DNA of 7,698 nt from Paracoccaceae bacterium (lineage in GTDB: Bacteria; Pseudomonadota; Alphaproteobacteria; Rhodobacterales; Rhodobacteraceae), in assembly GCA_023260935.1 (NCBI GenBank), contig JALQTL010000126.1, positions 1 through 7,698 on the forward strand, in the 5' to 3' direction. Below the pieces are notes generated by a model. The model did no database searches and had not been told where the DNA came from. It worked only from the letters and a program-made list of their open reading frames with translations. Below are positions 1 to 5,169 of the stretch, piece after piece (within the stretch, counting starts at the first letter, position 1; each line of letters opens with the position of its first letter). The position numbers and the translations under genes are program-made.

Positions 1-661
1 AGGCATCGCGCGCCTTTTCGACGCCCGCGACACCCAGAATTTCAGCCGAGCTTACCCCTTCGGCCCCAAAGCGCGAGCCGCCAAGGATATGCGCTGCCAG
101 CGCGCCGTTGGGAGAAAGCCGCATCTCGCGCGGGCCGAACAGCAGCCCCGGGTCGCCGATGTCATGCACGGCCTGCATCTGTTCGGGCGACAGCGTGCGG
201 CGCAGCCACAGGAAACGGCGGCCATCGGTAAAGCGGCGCAGCAGGGCGTCCTTGTCCATTTCGGGAAAGATCGCGGCCAGTTCGCTGGCCACGCGGGGCG
301 GGTCGATCATGTCGCGCGGGTGGGCATACAGCGCGTGGGTCAGCATGTTGGTGGCCAGCACGCGGCCATTGCGGTCGGTGATGTCGGCCCGCTGGGCGAT
401 GATTTCGGCCCCGGGGGCGGCTGCGCGCGGTTCTTCAGGCTCGGAAGCTGACAGAAGCGCCATGCGCCCGCCGATGGTGATGAAGGCGGCAAAGAAGGCA
501 AGGCCCAGCAGGAACAGACGCGCCTCGGCCCGGGTGCGGGCGCGGTCGCGCATCTGTTCATGGCGCAGGCGCAGGTTTTCGCGTTCGATGCTGTCGGGGT
601 TTTCCCCCCGTGCCCGGGCCTGAAGGATGCGGGCAAGGGGGCGCAGCGGCGTGCGGATCAT
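1..661 (-). CDS. ftsI: Peptidoglycan transpeptidase FtsI (PBP3), N-terminal part, cut by window edge
   Basis: This is the first ~220 codons of the septal penicillin-binding protein, which cross-links peptidoglycan at the division site. The frame stays open from the ATG at 661-659 to base 1. The protein starts MIRTPLRPLARI and has a basic cytoplasmic segment of about 47 residues. One membrane anchor follows at about 48-70 (LFLLGLAFFAAFITIGG). At about 91-105 comes the class B PBP dimerisation-domain hallmark R-x-DITDRNGRVLATN. The catalytic transpeptidase domain would lie beyond the window. The start codon overlaps the ftsL stop as ATGA, implying translational coupling, and the neighbours (ftsL, rsmH, mraZ) fit the dcw order. 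The long basic pre-membrane segment (two ARAR-type stretches) is typical of alphaproteobacterial FtsI as far as I recall. The alternative, another class B PBP, is unlikely in this position. Confidence 0.93.
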   Translation of the reverse strand, partial: MIRTPLRPLARILQARARGENPDSIERENLRLRHEQMRDRARTRAEARLFLLGLAFFAAFITIGGRMALLSASEPEEPRAAAPGAEIIAQRADITDRNGRVLATNMLTHALYAHPRDMIDPPRVASELAAIFPEMDKDALLRRFTDGRRFLWLRRTLSPEQMQAVHDIGDPGLLFGPREMRLSPNGALAAHILGGSRFGAEGVSSAEILGVAGVEKARDA

Positions 662-1020
662 GGGAATTCCCTTTCGGCGTCCTGTTCCCCGGCGACGGAG
701 ACAGGATTTTCGATCTGGTCGGCAATATTGTGGACAACCGGATAGGAAACGGCGGCGATATCGCCGAACTGGCCCGGTTCCAGCGGCAGCAGGCCCAGCC
801 TGTCAAAGTTCAGCGCCGACAGTTCGCGCAGGCGATCGGGGCGGTTCAGATAGGCCCATTCGGCGCGTTGCAGCGCCAGAGCCTCGCGCAGGCCGGCAAT
901 TTCGGATTGCAGCGCGCTGACATCGCGCAGCGCGTCGCGCGTCTGGTAATGTTCGCGGTAGGCCCAGAAGCCCAGGCCCAGAATGGCGATGAACGACAGC
1001 ACATAGATCATCGGGCGCAT
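658..1020 (-). CDS. ftsL: Cell division protein FtsL
   Basis: This is a 120-residue bitopic membrane protein of the divisome. FtsL forms a complex with FtsB and FtsQ and helps activate the FtsW-FtsI septal synthase. Residues 4-20 form a single hydrophobic segment (MIYVLSFIAILGLGFWA). A heptad-like, charged helix follows from about 24 to 60, the periplasmic coiled coil. Next comes the block LNRPDRLRELSALNFDRLGLLPL at 58-80, which resembles the AEWAYLNRPDRL motif seen in alphaproteobacterial FtsL. The C-terminal tail is acidic and probably disordered. Its ATG shares one base with the rsmH stop (TGATG), and its TGA overlaps the ftsI ATG. FtsL is poorly conserved, so the call rests on size, topology, the PDRL block and position between rsmH and ftsI. 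Confidence 0.92.
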   Translation of the reverse strand: MRPMIYVLSFIAILGLGFWAYREHYQTRDALRDVSALQSEIAGLREALALQRAEWAYLNRPDRLRELSALNFDRLGLLPLEPGQFGDIAAVSYPVVHNIADQIENPVSVAGEQDAEREFP

Positions 1021-2027
1021 CAGCGGCGTCCTTTCTTCGGCGTGGGGTCCGGCAGGCCAAGATCCGCCGGCGACAGGGCAAGGGCGGGTGCCGCGGTGCG
1101 CCGGCCGATGCGCAGACGGGCCGAACGGGCACGCGGGTTGGCGGCCAGTTCGTCATCGTCCGGGCCGACCGCGCGGCGCGTGACCAGATCAAAGCGCGCG
1201 GCATCGATGGTCTTTGCGGGGGCATAGCGGTTGGCATTCGCCTCGGCCCCCGAGGCAAGCTGGAAAAACCGCTTCACGATACGGTCTTCAAGGCTGTGGA
1301 AGGTGACAACAGCCAGCAGCCCGCCCGGCTTCAGCGCCCGTTCGGCGGCTGCAAGGCCTTCGGCAAGCTGGGAAAATTCGGTGTTCACGGCAATGCGGAT
1401 GGCCTGAAAGCTGCGCGTGGCGGGATGGCTTTGCCCCGGCTTCGGGCGCGGCAGGCACTGGGCCACGATCTCGGCCAGTTGCAGGGTGCGGGTGATCGGT
1501 TCGCGCGCGCGCGCGGCCACGATCGCCCGCGCGATCCGGCGCGAGGCGCGTTCTTCGCCGAACTGATAGAGGATATCGGCCAGATGGCCTTCTTCGGCGG
1601 TATTGACCAGATCGGCCGCCGATGCGCCCTCCTGGCTCATCCGCATGTCAAGCGGGCCGTCCTTCTGGAAGGAAAACCCCCGTTCGGCCTGATCCAGCTG
1701 CATGGACGACACGCCCAGATCCAGCACCACCCCGTCAACCGGTTCGCCGGCCAGTTCGTCCAGTTCGGAAAAGGTGCCAAGGCGCAGGGTCAGGCGGCCG
1801 GCGTAATCGGGCAGCCACGGTTCGGCCATCCGGTGCGCCAAGGGATCGCGGTCGATGCCGATCACCCGGTCTGCCCCGGCCGCCAGAAGGCCCCGGGCAT
1901 AGCCGCCCGCACCAAAGGTGCCATCCACCCAAAGCCCGCGGATCGGCGCGCAAAGCGACAGGATCGGGCCCAGAAGCACCGGCAGGTGGGGGGCGCGACC
2001 GCTGGTCTGATCGCCGGGCGCCGCCAT
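1020..2027 (-). CDS. rsmH: 16S rRNA (cytosine(1402)-N(4))-methyltransferase RsmH (MraW)
   Basis: This 335-residue, full-length enzyme transfers a methyl group from S-adenosylmethionine to N4 of C1402 in 16S rRNA, near the ribosomal P site. The S-adenosylmethionine-binding loop is at 35-44 (DGTFGAGGYA), followed by VIGIDRDP at 55-62. Family signatures are DLGVSSMQLDQAERGFSF (103-120), HPATRSFQAIRIAVN (201-215), LKPGGLLAVVTFHSLEDRI (232-250) and NPRARSARLR (297-306). The ATG lies 2 bases after the mraZ stop. Its ribosome-binding site AGGAG sits inside the last mraZ codons, 8 bases upstream, so translation is probably coupled to mraZ. Its stop shares a base with the ftsL start. An uninterrupted CG run near 1502-1513 lies in the codons of an ARAR stretch and has no effect on the frame. 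Confidence 0.97.
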   Translation of the reverse strand: MAAPGDQTSGRAPHLPVLLGPILSLCAPIRGLWVDGTFGAGGYARGLLAAGADRVIGIDRDPLAHRMAEPWLPDYAGRLTLRLGTFSELDELAGEPVDGVVLDLGVSSMQLDQAERGFSFQKDGPLDMRMSQEGASAADLVNTAEEGHLADILYQFGEERASRRIARAIVAARAREPITRTLQLAEIVAQCLPRPKPGQSHPATRSFQAIRIAVNTEFSQLAEGLAAAERALKPGGLLAVVTFHSLEDRIVKRFFQLASGAEANANRYAPAKTIDAARFDLVTRRAVGPDDDELAANPRARSARLRIGRRTAAPALALSPADLGLPDPTPKKGRR

Positions 2028-2029
2028 GG

Positions 2030-2551
2030 TCAGAACTCCTGATCGTCGTCGGGCAGATAAGACAGCGGATCGGCCTCATCCTCGTCCTCGTCATCGCTGA
2101 TCAGCGGATGAGCCTCGCGGTAGAGATCGCCGCGCCACAGTTCCAGACGGTTGCCCACACCGGCCAGAACCGCCTCGACGCCATCCTTCATGGCATCGGC
2201 ATCGATCCCTAGCTTTTCGCGCACCTGCGGCGGCATCACGATGCGCCCGTCATCGTCGATATCGACAGGGACCGAGCGCTTGAGCAGGTGAAGTTCGGCC
2301 TTCTTGCGCTCTTCCGACCCCGGTTTCATCCGGCGCACCTTGGCGGCCAGCAATTCGGCGCGTTCCATGGTGTAGATTTCGCAGAAGGAGCGGGCCCGGC
2401 CACCGCCATAGACGATCACGATGCGGGTGCGCGGGCTTTCGGCTGTCCGTTCATCACCCCGGTCGAGGATACGGCGAAAAGGCGCAGGGATCAGCATCCG
2501 CGCCTTGGAATCTACCCGCTGGTAGTATTCGCCTCTGAACGACTCTTCCAT
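2030..2551 (-). CDS. mraZ: Transcriptional regulator MraZ, first gene of the dcw cluster
   Basis: MraZ is a DNA-binding ring-forming protein that controls its own dcw operon in E. coli and other bacteria. From the ATG at 2551 it has 173 residues. There are two SpoVT/AbrB-like halves: FRGEYYQRVDSKARMLIPAPFRRIL (5-29) and VDIDDDGRIVMPPQVREKLG (96-115). The usual D-x-K-G-R of the first half reads DSKAR here. The C-terminus (150-173) is strongly acidic, with the run DDEDEDEADP, making the protein longer than the ~150 residues of E. coli MraZ. The frame is open up to a TTG at 2581, adding 10 residues. I prefer 2551 because the family begins just before FxG; however, no good ribosome-binding site stands at normal distance (GGAAGGA is 21 bases away and an AGG abuts the ATG). 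A MraZ-box-like operator lies upstream at 2834-2877. Confidence 0.93.
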   Translation of the reverse strand: MEESFRGEYYQRVDSKARMLIPAPFRRILDRGDERTAESPRTRIVIVYGGGRARSFCEIYTMERAELLAAKVRRMKPGSEERKKAELHLLKRSVPVDIDDDGRIVMPPQVREKLGIDADAMKDGVEAVLAGVGNRLELWRGDLYREAHPLISDDEDEDEADPLSYLPDDDQEF

Positions 2552-2602
2552 CCTGCGTGAGCTTTCGCCCGTTCCTTCCAAATGACCGCCCCGAAGCGGG
2601 CC

Positions 2603-2651
2603 GTGAAAATGGGAACGGCGGATCGAGCTGCTGCCACTGCTCGATCCGCCG
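2603..2651 (-). terminator. Intrinsic terminator inside the mraZ leader
   Basis: Perfect 13-bp inverted repeat: arms 2616-2628 and 2639-2651 (CGGCGGATCGAGC and its complement) with a 10-base loop. On the minus strand it is followed by TTCCCATTTTCACGG, a modest T-rich tail. It stands ~52 bases before the mraZ ATG. It therefore acts inside the operon leader as an attenuator or as the 3' end of an UpsM-like RNA, not at the end of a gene. The short tail suggests partial readthrough, which dcw expression requires. Confidence 0.75.
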
Positions 2652-2815
2652 CCTGTCCCATCGCTGGGCGTCCAGCTACGCGTGCCACCTGGGGGAGATG
2701 CTGCTCGCTCGCGCGCCGGATCTCTTCATTTTCGAAAGCGGGTGCCTGTATGAAACCTGACTGTTGCCTGTTCGGGGTTCTTTTTTGCTGCCCCTGCAAT
2801 CAGTGCCTGCCCTCG
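2606..2815 (-). ncRNA. upsM: Long mraZ leader; candidate UpsM sRNA (upstream of mraZ)
   Basis: Between the likely transcription start near 2815 and the mraZ ATG lie about 264 nt without a credible gene. In Rhodobacter sphaeroides the dcw cluster has a 268-nt leader in which partial termination releases the abundant sRNA UpsM of roughly 200 nt (established knowledge, recalled). The geometry here is almost the same: a strong terminator hairpin ends about 205-210 nt after the inferred start. The RNA also holds a weak hairpin at 2774-2794 (GGGG/CCCC arms) exposing an A6 run, and an A-rich stretch at about 2722-2735. Identification is by position and structure, not by sequence comparison. Ends are estimates. 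Confidence 0.68.
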
Positions 2816-2820
2816 ATGGA

Positions 2821-2826
2821 ATTATG
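2821..2826 (-). promoter_or_regulatory. Probable -10 element of the dcw/UpsM promoter
   Basis: The minus strand reads CATAAT here, five of six matches to TATAAT. A start 6-7 bases downstream (about 2815) would give a ~264-nt leader, very close to the 268 nt I recall for R. sphaeroides. No good -35 lies at 17 bases; TTGCAT (2853-2848) is 21 bases away. The promoter may therefore depend on a regulator bound at the adjacent TGGG repeats. Inferred only. Confidence 0.45.
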
Positions 2827-2833
2827 GATGACA

Positions 2834-2878
2834 TGGGCTGATCTGGGATGCAACGGAAATTTCTGGGCGAAAGTGGGA
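2834..2878 (+). promoter_or_regulatory. MraZ-box-like operator: phased TGGG repeats
   Basis: On the plus strand TGGG occurs at 2834, 2844, 2864 and 2874, exactly on a 10-bp grid, each followed by C or A. The missing fifth grid position (2854) reads CGGA, a degenerate copy. In E. coli MraZ binds TGGGN direct repeats separated by 5-nt spacers, i.e. the same 10-bp phase. The array lies directly upstream of the -10 of the dcw promoter and overlaps the expected -35, so a bound MraZ ring would affect polymerase binding. Binding itself is inferred. Confidence 0.7.
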
Positions 2879-2881
2879 TCA

Positions 2882-3189
2882 TGTTGTTTTCGGCACGGCT
2901 GCAACACAGCATCTTGTGGTAATTCTGGCCGCGCGGAAGCAAGACATGGGGGCCGATAGGCACCATGACGCTATATCTGGGGTTTTGGATCCTTTTCCCG
3001 GGTCAGCGGGGCCGGTCCCAGTTTTTTTCGGACTCATGCCGCCGCATCACGCAAAGGCCCGGCAGAGCAGGCCGAAACCGCCGGTTTTCACGGCTTTTCC
3101 CAGAAAATCCCGGCGCGGTGATTCGATTTGTGCGGCCGTGACCAGATTTTCCCAGATCAGACCGTTCCCCCTGCCCCGTGCGGCCAGGT
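2882..3189. other. Intergenic stretch between the dcw promoter and the 3' end of mrp
   Basis: About 300 bases without a credible gene. Short open frames here lack recognisable domains and usable ribosome-binding sites. It contains a T7 run at 3023-3029 preceded only by a 4-bp hairpin, an imperfect inverted repeat at 3079-3115, and two direct copies of GTGCGGCC (about 3130 and 3179). I see no tRNA, insertion sequence or clear promoter. Base composition is less GC-rich than in the flanking genes, as expected for non-coding DNA. Confidence 0.6.
3079..3115 (-). terminator. Weak candidate terminator downstream of mrp
   Basis: Imperfect inverted repeat: CGCCGG (3079-3084) pairs with CCGGCG (3110-3115). 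TTTTC/GAAAA extends the stem after a 2-base bulge. On the minus strand the hairpin is followed by GTTTCGG only, a poor T-tract. It lies ~75 bases after the mrp stop and is the best structure in the region, but termination could equally be Rho-dependent. Confidence 0.3.
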
Positions 3190-4275
3190 TCAGGCCATTC
3201 CGCCCGCAATCAGCCCGCGCGCAAGGCGGGCATAGGCCTCGGCCTCGGGCGCGTCGGTGGCGGCGATGGGGGTGCCGGCATCACCGGCCTGCCGCACCGA
3301 AAGTGCCAGCGGCAGCTCGCCCAGGAAGGGCAGGCCCAGCTTTGCCGCCTCGGCCTTCACGCCGCCATGGCCGAAGATCTGGGTTTCATGCCCGCAATTG
3401 GGGCAGCAGAAGGTCGACATGTTCTCGATCAGGCCGAGCACAGGGGTCTTCAGCTTCTGGAACATGTCCAGCGCCTTGCGCGCATCCAGAAGCGCCACGT
3501 CCTGCGGGGTGGAGACGACCAGCGCGCCGGTCAGATGGGTGCGCTGGCACAGCGTCAGCTGAATGTCGCCGGTGCCGGGCGGCAGGTCGATGATCAGCAC
3601 ATCCAGCTTGCCCCAGGCCACCTGCCCCAGAAGCTGTTGCAGCGCGCCCATGATCATCGGGCCGCGCCAGATCACCGCCTCGTCCTCTTTCAGCATCAGG
3701 CCGATCGACATCATGGTCACGCCATGGGCGTGCAGGGGTTCGATGATCTTGCCATCAGGGCTGGCGGGGCGCTTGGAGACGCCCATCATGCGCGGCTGGC
3801 TGGGGCCATAGATATCGGCATCCAGAAGGCCAACGCGCCGCCCCTGCCGGGCAAGGGCCACGGCCAGGTTGGACGAGACGGTGGATTTGCCCACCCCGCC
3901 CTTGCCCGAGGCGACAGCGATGATCCGGTCGATCCCCGAAATCCGCTGCGGCCCGCCCTGCTGCGGCGTGGGGTGCTGGCCGATCTTGAGGCTGGGGGCG
4001 GCGGGCTTGGCGGCCGGGCCATGCGCCGTCATCACCACCTGAACCGTGCCCACACCGGGCAGGGCCTTCAGCGCCGCCTCGGCCGCCTGCTGCGCGGGGA
4101 GGAGGTGGCGCGCTTCATCCGCGGTGGCCGCTTCGATCACGAAACTGATTCTGGACTGGCCTTCGGGGCCATCTATGGCCAGCGCGCGAATCAGATCACG
4201 CGACACCAGATCCCCCCCGCCGGGCAGGGCGACCCGCGAAAGCGTTGCCAGAATATCGTCCCGCGTGATGGCCAT
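3190..4275 (-). CDS. mrp: Iron-sulfur cluster carrier ATPase Mrp/ApbC
   Basis: This 361-residue P-loop protein of the Mrp/Nbp35 family binds and hands over Fe-S clusters in the cytoplasm. Residues 1-85 form the MIP18-type (DUF59) domain with DILATLSRVALPGGGDLVSRDLI near the start. A Pro/Ala/Gln-rich linker (87-110) follows, then the ATPase domain. This has a deviant Walker A VASGKGGVGKST (121-132), LDADIYGPSQPRMMG (151-165), IIDLPPGTGD (228-237) and the cluster-binding motif CPNC within NMSTFCCPNCGH (285-296). All expected key residues are present and the length is normal. The ATG at 4275-4273 has the ribosome-binding site GGAGGG five bases upstream. The gene stands alone on this strand and is divergent from the DUF1127 operon, with ~250 bases between their start codons. 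I could not define its promoter. Confidence 0.96.
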   Translation of the reverse strand: MAITRDDILATLSRVALPGGGDLVSRDLIRALAIDGPEGQSRISFVIEAATADEARHLLPAQQAAEAALKALPGVGTVQVVMTAHGPAAKPAAPSLKIGQHPTPQQGGPQRISGIDRIIAVASGKGGVGKSTVSSNLAVALARQGRRVGLLDADIYGPSQPRMMGVSKRPASPDGKIIEPLHAHGVTMMSIGLMLKEDEAVIWRGPMIMGALQQLLGQVAWGKLDVLIIDLPPGTGDIQLTLCQRTHLTGALVVSTPQDVALLDARKALDMFQKLKTPVLGLIENMSTFCCPNCGHETQIFGHGGVKAEAAKLGLPFLGELPLALSVRQAGDAGTPIAATDAPEAEAYARLARGLIAGGMA

Positions 4276-4374
4276 CGGTCCCTCCGCTGCCTTGTTCTTG
4301 CACCAAAGTCGTAATCTTTGCGCGGAACCTCAAGGGGAGTTTACCAAATGCTCAAAAAATCACCGAAGCCGCTG

Positions 4375-4426
4375 GAAAACATGACGTTTTCGTGAAGATC
4401 AGCCATGCGGATGCTGCATGGCAGCA
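4375..4426. repeat. Cluster of short inverted repeats between divergent mrp and ccaF1-like genes
   Basis: Three small palindromes crowd 52 bases: GAAAAC-ATGAC-GTTTTC (4375-4391), GCCATGC-7-GCATGGC (4402-4422) and the overlapping TGCTGC-ATG-GCAGCA (4412-4426). They lie upstream of both divergent genes, about 17 bases above the inferred -35 of the ccaF1-like gene. They could be operator sites. I do not recognise the binding protein; no function is assigned. Confidence 0.4.
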
Positions 4427-4442
4427 ATGCAAAGGGCCGCTA

Positions 4443-4471
4443 TTGTGCAGTCGCAGCATTTGACCCATGTT
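4443..4471 (+). promoter_or_regulatory. RpoH-like (heat-shock sigma) promoter of the DUF1127-sRNA operon
   Basis: TTGTGC (4443-4448) is followed after 15 bases by CCCATGTT (4464-4471). This resembles the sigma-32 pattern CTTGAAA-N13-15-CCCCATNT more than a housekeeping promoter. The start would fall near 4477-4479, giving a ~50-nt leader. In R. sphaeroides the homologous locus is controlled by RpoHI/RpoHII (recalled), which supports this choice. The -35 is a weak match. Confidence 0.55.
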
Positions 4472-4483
4472 ACCCCTAACAGC

Positions 4484-4504
4484 GCACCAGAACGTTGTTG
4501 GTGC
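4484..4504 (+). other. Leader stem-loop before the ccaF1-like gene
   Basis: GCACCA (4484-4489) and TGGTGC (4499-4504) are perfectly complementary around a 9-base loop. The hairpin would sit within the first ten bases of the transcript if the inferred start is right, and ends 10 bases before the purine-rich ribosome-binding site AAGAAGAGG (4510-4518). It might stabilise the 5' end or affect initiation. Inferred from pairing only. Confidence 0.4.
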
Positions 4505-4528
4505 AAATGAAGAAGAGGCTTGAGTACG

Positions 4529-4744
4529 ATGGCTTATGTGAATTCCACCCGTGCCGCATCCTTCGGGATCGTCGATCGCGCAGCCACTGTCGTGAAATCG
4601 CTGCGCACCGCGCTGGAGCGTCGCCGGGTATACAATCAGACCGTGCGCGAACTGCGCGCCTTGTCGAAGCGGGAACTGGCCGATCTGGGACTGCACCCTT
4701 CGATGATCACCCGTGTGGCCCTTGAGGCCGCTTACGGCAAGTAA
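4529..4744 (+). CDS. ccaF1: Small DUF1127 protein, CcaF1-like RNA-binding protein
   Basis: This 71-residue, basic protein reads MAYVNSTRAASFG...AAYGK. The DUF1127 motif occupies about 39-69 (NQTVRELRALSKRELADLGLHPSMITRVALEA). It contains the typical arginine-rich start and L-S-x-R-E-L-x-D-L-G-L pattern. In R. sphaeroides the DUF1127 protein CcaF1 is encoded directly before the CcsR sRNAs, binds RNA, and affects CcsR maturation and RNA turnover (recalled from published work). I start at ATG 4529 because AAGAAGAGG ends 10 bases upstream; an in-frame TTG at 4520 would overlap that site. The first hairpin of the sRNA array begins only 11 bases after the stop, with no terminator between them. One transcript therefore most likely carries both. 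The general DUF1127 assignment is firm; the ccaF1 equivalence rests on context. Confidence 0.9.
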   Translation: MAYVNSTRAASFGIVDRAATVVKSLRTALERRRVYNQTVRELRALSKRELADLGLHPSMITRVALEAAYGK

Positions 4745-4755
4745 GGTTTCTTGCG

Positions 4756-4828
4756 AGGCCCCTCTCCTCCTCCCTTGGGGTCTGTAGCAAAAGCGTCGGC
4801 ACCGTTCCTCCCTCCCTGGTGCCGACGC
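4756..4828 (+). ncRNA. CcsR-like sRNA unit 1 (two anti-SD hairpins)
   Basis: Hairpin 1 has arms 4756-4762/4777-4783 (one G-T pair) and a 14-base loop with CCTCCTCCC at 4766-4774. Hairpin 2 has a perfect 11-bp stem, 4793-4803/4818-4828, and a 14-base loop. That loop is the only divergent one, reading CCTCCCTCCC at 4807-4816. The loops are complementary to Shine-Dalgarno sequences (GGGAGGAGG). The unit directly follows the DUF1127 stop and would be cut out of its mRNA. Ends are the outermost paired bases. Confidence 0.82.
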
Positions 4829-4838
4829 GATTTGATCC

Positions 4839-4852
4839 GGAACTTCGGTTCC
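4839..4852 (+). repeat. Spacer hairpin with UUCG tetraloop
   Basis: GGAAC-TTCG-GTTCC, a 5-bp stem closed by C(UUCG)G, an extra-stable tetraloop. It lies 11 bases after sRNA unit 1 and 9 bases before unit 2. Similar short hairpins stand at the same relative place before units 3 and 4, suggesting a processing or insulating element. Function unknown. Confidence 0.6.
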
Positions 4853-4860
4853 AGCGTATA

Positions 4861-4937
4861 CTGAGATGTCCCCTCTCCTCCTCCCTGGGACAGATCAGAC
4901 AGGCGGCGCCCTCTCTCCTCCTCCCTGAGGGTGCCGC
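4861..4937 (+). ncRNA. CcsR-like sRNA unit 2 (two anti-SD hairpins)
   Basis: Hairpin 1: TGTCCC/GGGACA (4867-4872/4887-4892), extended outwards by CTGA/TCAG (4861-4864/4895-4898) across a GA/GA internal loop. CCTCCTCCC is at 4877-4885. Hairpin 2: 10-bp stem 4903-4912/4928-4937 with one G-T pair, 15-base loop, CCTCCTCCC at 4917-4925, followed by five A residues. Loop-to-loop distance is 40 bases, as in units 1, 3, 4 and 5. Confidence 0.84.
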
Positions 4938-4947
4938 AAAAATCACT

Positions 4948-4965
4948 GGGCCGCTCCCTTGGCCC
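4948..4965 (+). repeat. Spacer hairpin between sRNA units 2 and 3
   Basis: GGGCC (4948-4952) pairs with GGCCC (4961-4965) around GCTCCCTT. The loop keeps only a CTCCC remnant, so this could be a decayed anti-SD hairpin. It lies 11 bases after unit 2 and 9 before unit 3, matching the spacing of the other two spacer hairpins. Its 3' flank AACTTCG resembles the AACTTCG of the first spacer. Confidence 0.5.
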
Positions 4966-4973
4966 GAAAACTT

Positions 4974-5046
4974 CGAACGGCTCCTCCTCCTCCCTGAGCC
5001 GGTCGGAAAAGCGGCGGCCCTCCTCCTCCTCCCTGAGGGCCGCCGC
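4974..5046 (+). ncRNA. CcsR-like sRNA unit 3 (two anti-SD hairpins)
   Basis: Hairpin 1: CGA-A-CGGCT/AGCCG-G-TCG (4974-4982/4997-5005) with one A-G mismatch, 14-base loop, CCTCCTCCC at 4986-4994. Hairpin 2: perfect 11-bp stem GCGGCGGCCCT and complement (5011-5021/5036-5046), 14-base loop, CCTCCTCCC at 5025-5033. Stem sequences differ from those of the other units while pairing is kept, which argues for RNA function. Confidence 0.85.
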
Positions 5047-5055
5047 AGCCGAATA

Positions 5056-5073
5056 TGGGGCATGACAGCCCCA
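5056..5073 (+). repeat. Spacer hairpin between sRNA units 3 and 4
   Basis: TGGGGC (5056-5061) pairs with GCCCCA (5068-5073) around ATGACA. It stands 10 bases after unit 3 and 8 before unit 4. The bases after it, GCTTCGGTTCC, repeat part of the first spacer (ACTTCGGTTCC), so the spacers share ancestry even though their hairpin stems differ. Confidence 0.5.
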
Positions 5074-5080
5074 GAGCTTC

Positions 5081-5158
5081 GGTTCCGCCCCCTCCTCCTC
5101 CCTTGGGCGGGATTGATGAACGGACCTGCGGCCCTCCTCCTCCCTGGCCAATGGTCCG
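5081..5158 (+). ncRNA. CcsR-like sRNA unit 4 (two anti-SD hairpins)
   Basis: Hairpin 1: CCGCCC/GGGCGG (5085-5090/5105-5110), extendable with G-T pairs to 5081/5114, 14-base loop, CCTCCTCCC at 5094-5102. Hairpin 2: outer stem CGGACC/GGTCCG (5121-5126/5153-5158) and inner stem GGCC/GGCC (5130-5133/5146-5149) separated by a 3x3 internal loop, 12-base loop, CCTCCTCCC at 5136-5144. Unlike units 1-3, it is followed by no spacer hairpin. Confidence 0.84.
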
Positions 5159-5169
5159 CGACATGACGG

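Noticed and set aside
1502..1513. Uninterrupted CG dinucleotide run (possible Z-DNA element)
   Set aside because: It lies inside rsmH codons for alternating Ala/Arg and is short for this GC-rich genome; nothing suggests a separate function.
1296..2042. 248-residue plus-strand frame opposite rsmH
   Set aside because: No recognisable motif, and rsmH on the other strand has all family signatures.
2582..2959. Small proteins in the mraZ leader region (both strands)
   Set aside because: No conserved motif, poor starts, and the stretch is better explained as leader RNA with terminator and operator.
3006..3031. Terminator on the plus strand (GGGG-CCGG-TCCC followed by T7)
   Set aside because: The stem is only 4 bp with one G-T pair, and no plus-strand gene lies upstream to be terminated.
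3178..4314. 378-residue open frame on the plus strand opposite mrp
   Set aside because: Antisense shadow of a gene with clear Walker A and CPNC motifs; the frame itself shows no domain and no ribosome-binding site.
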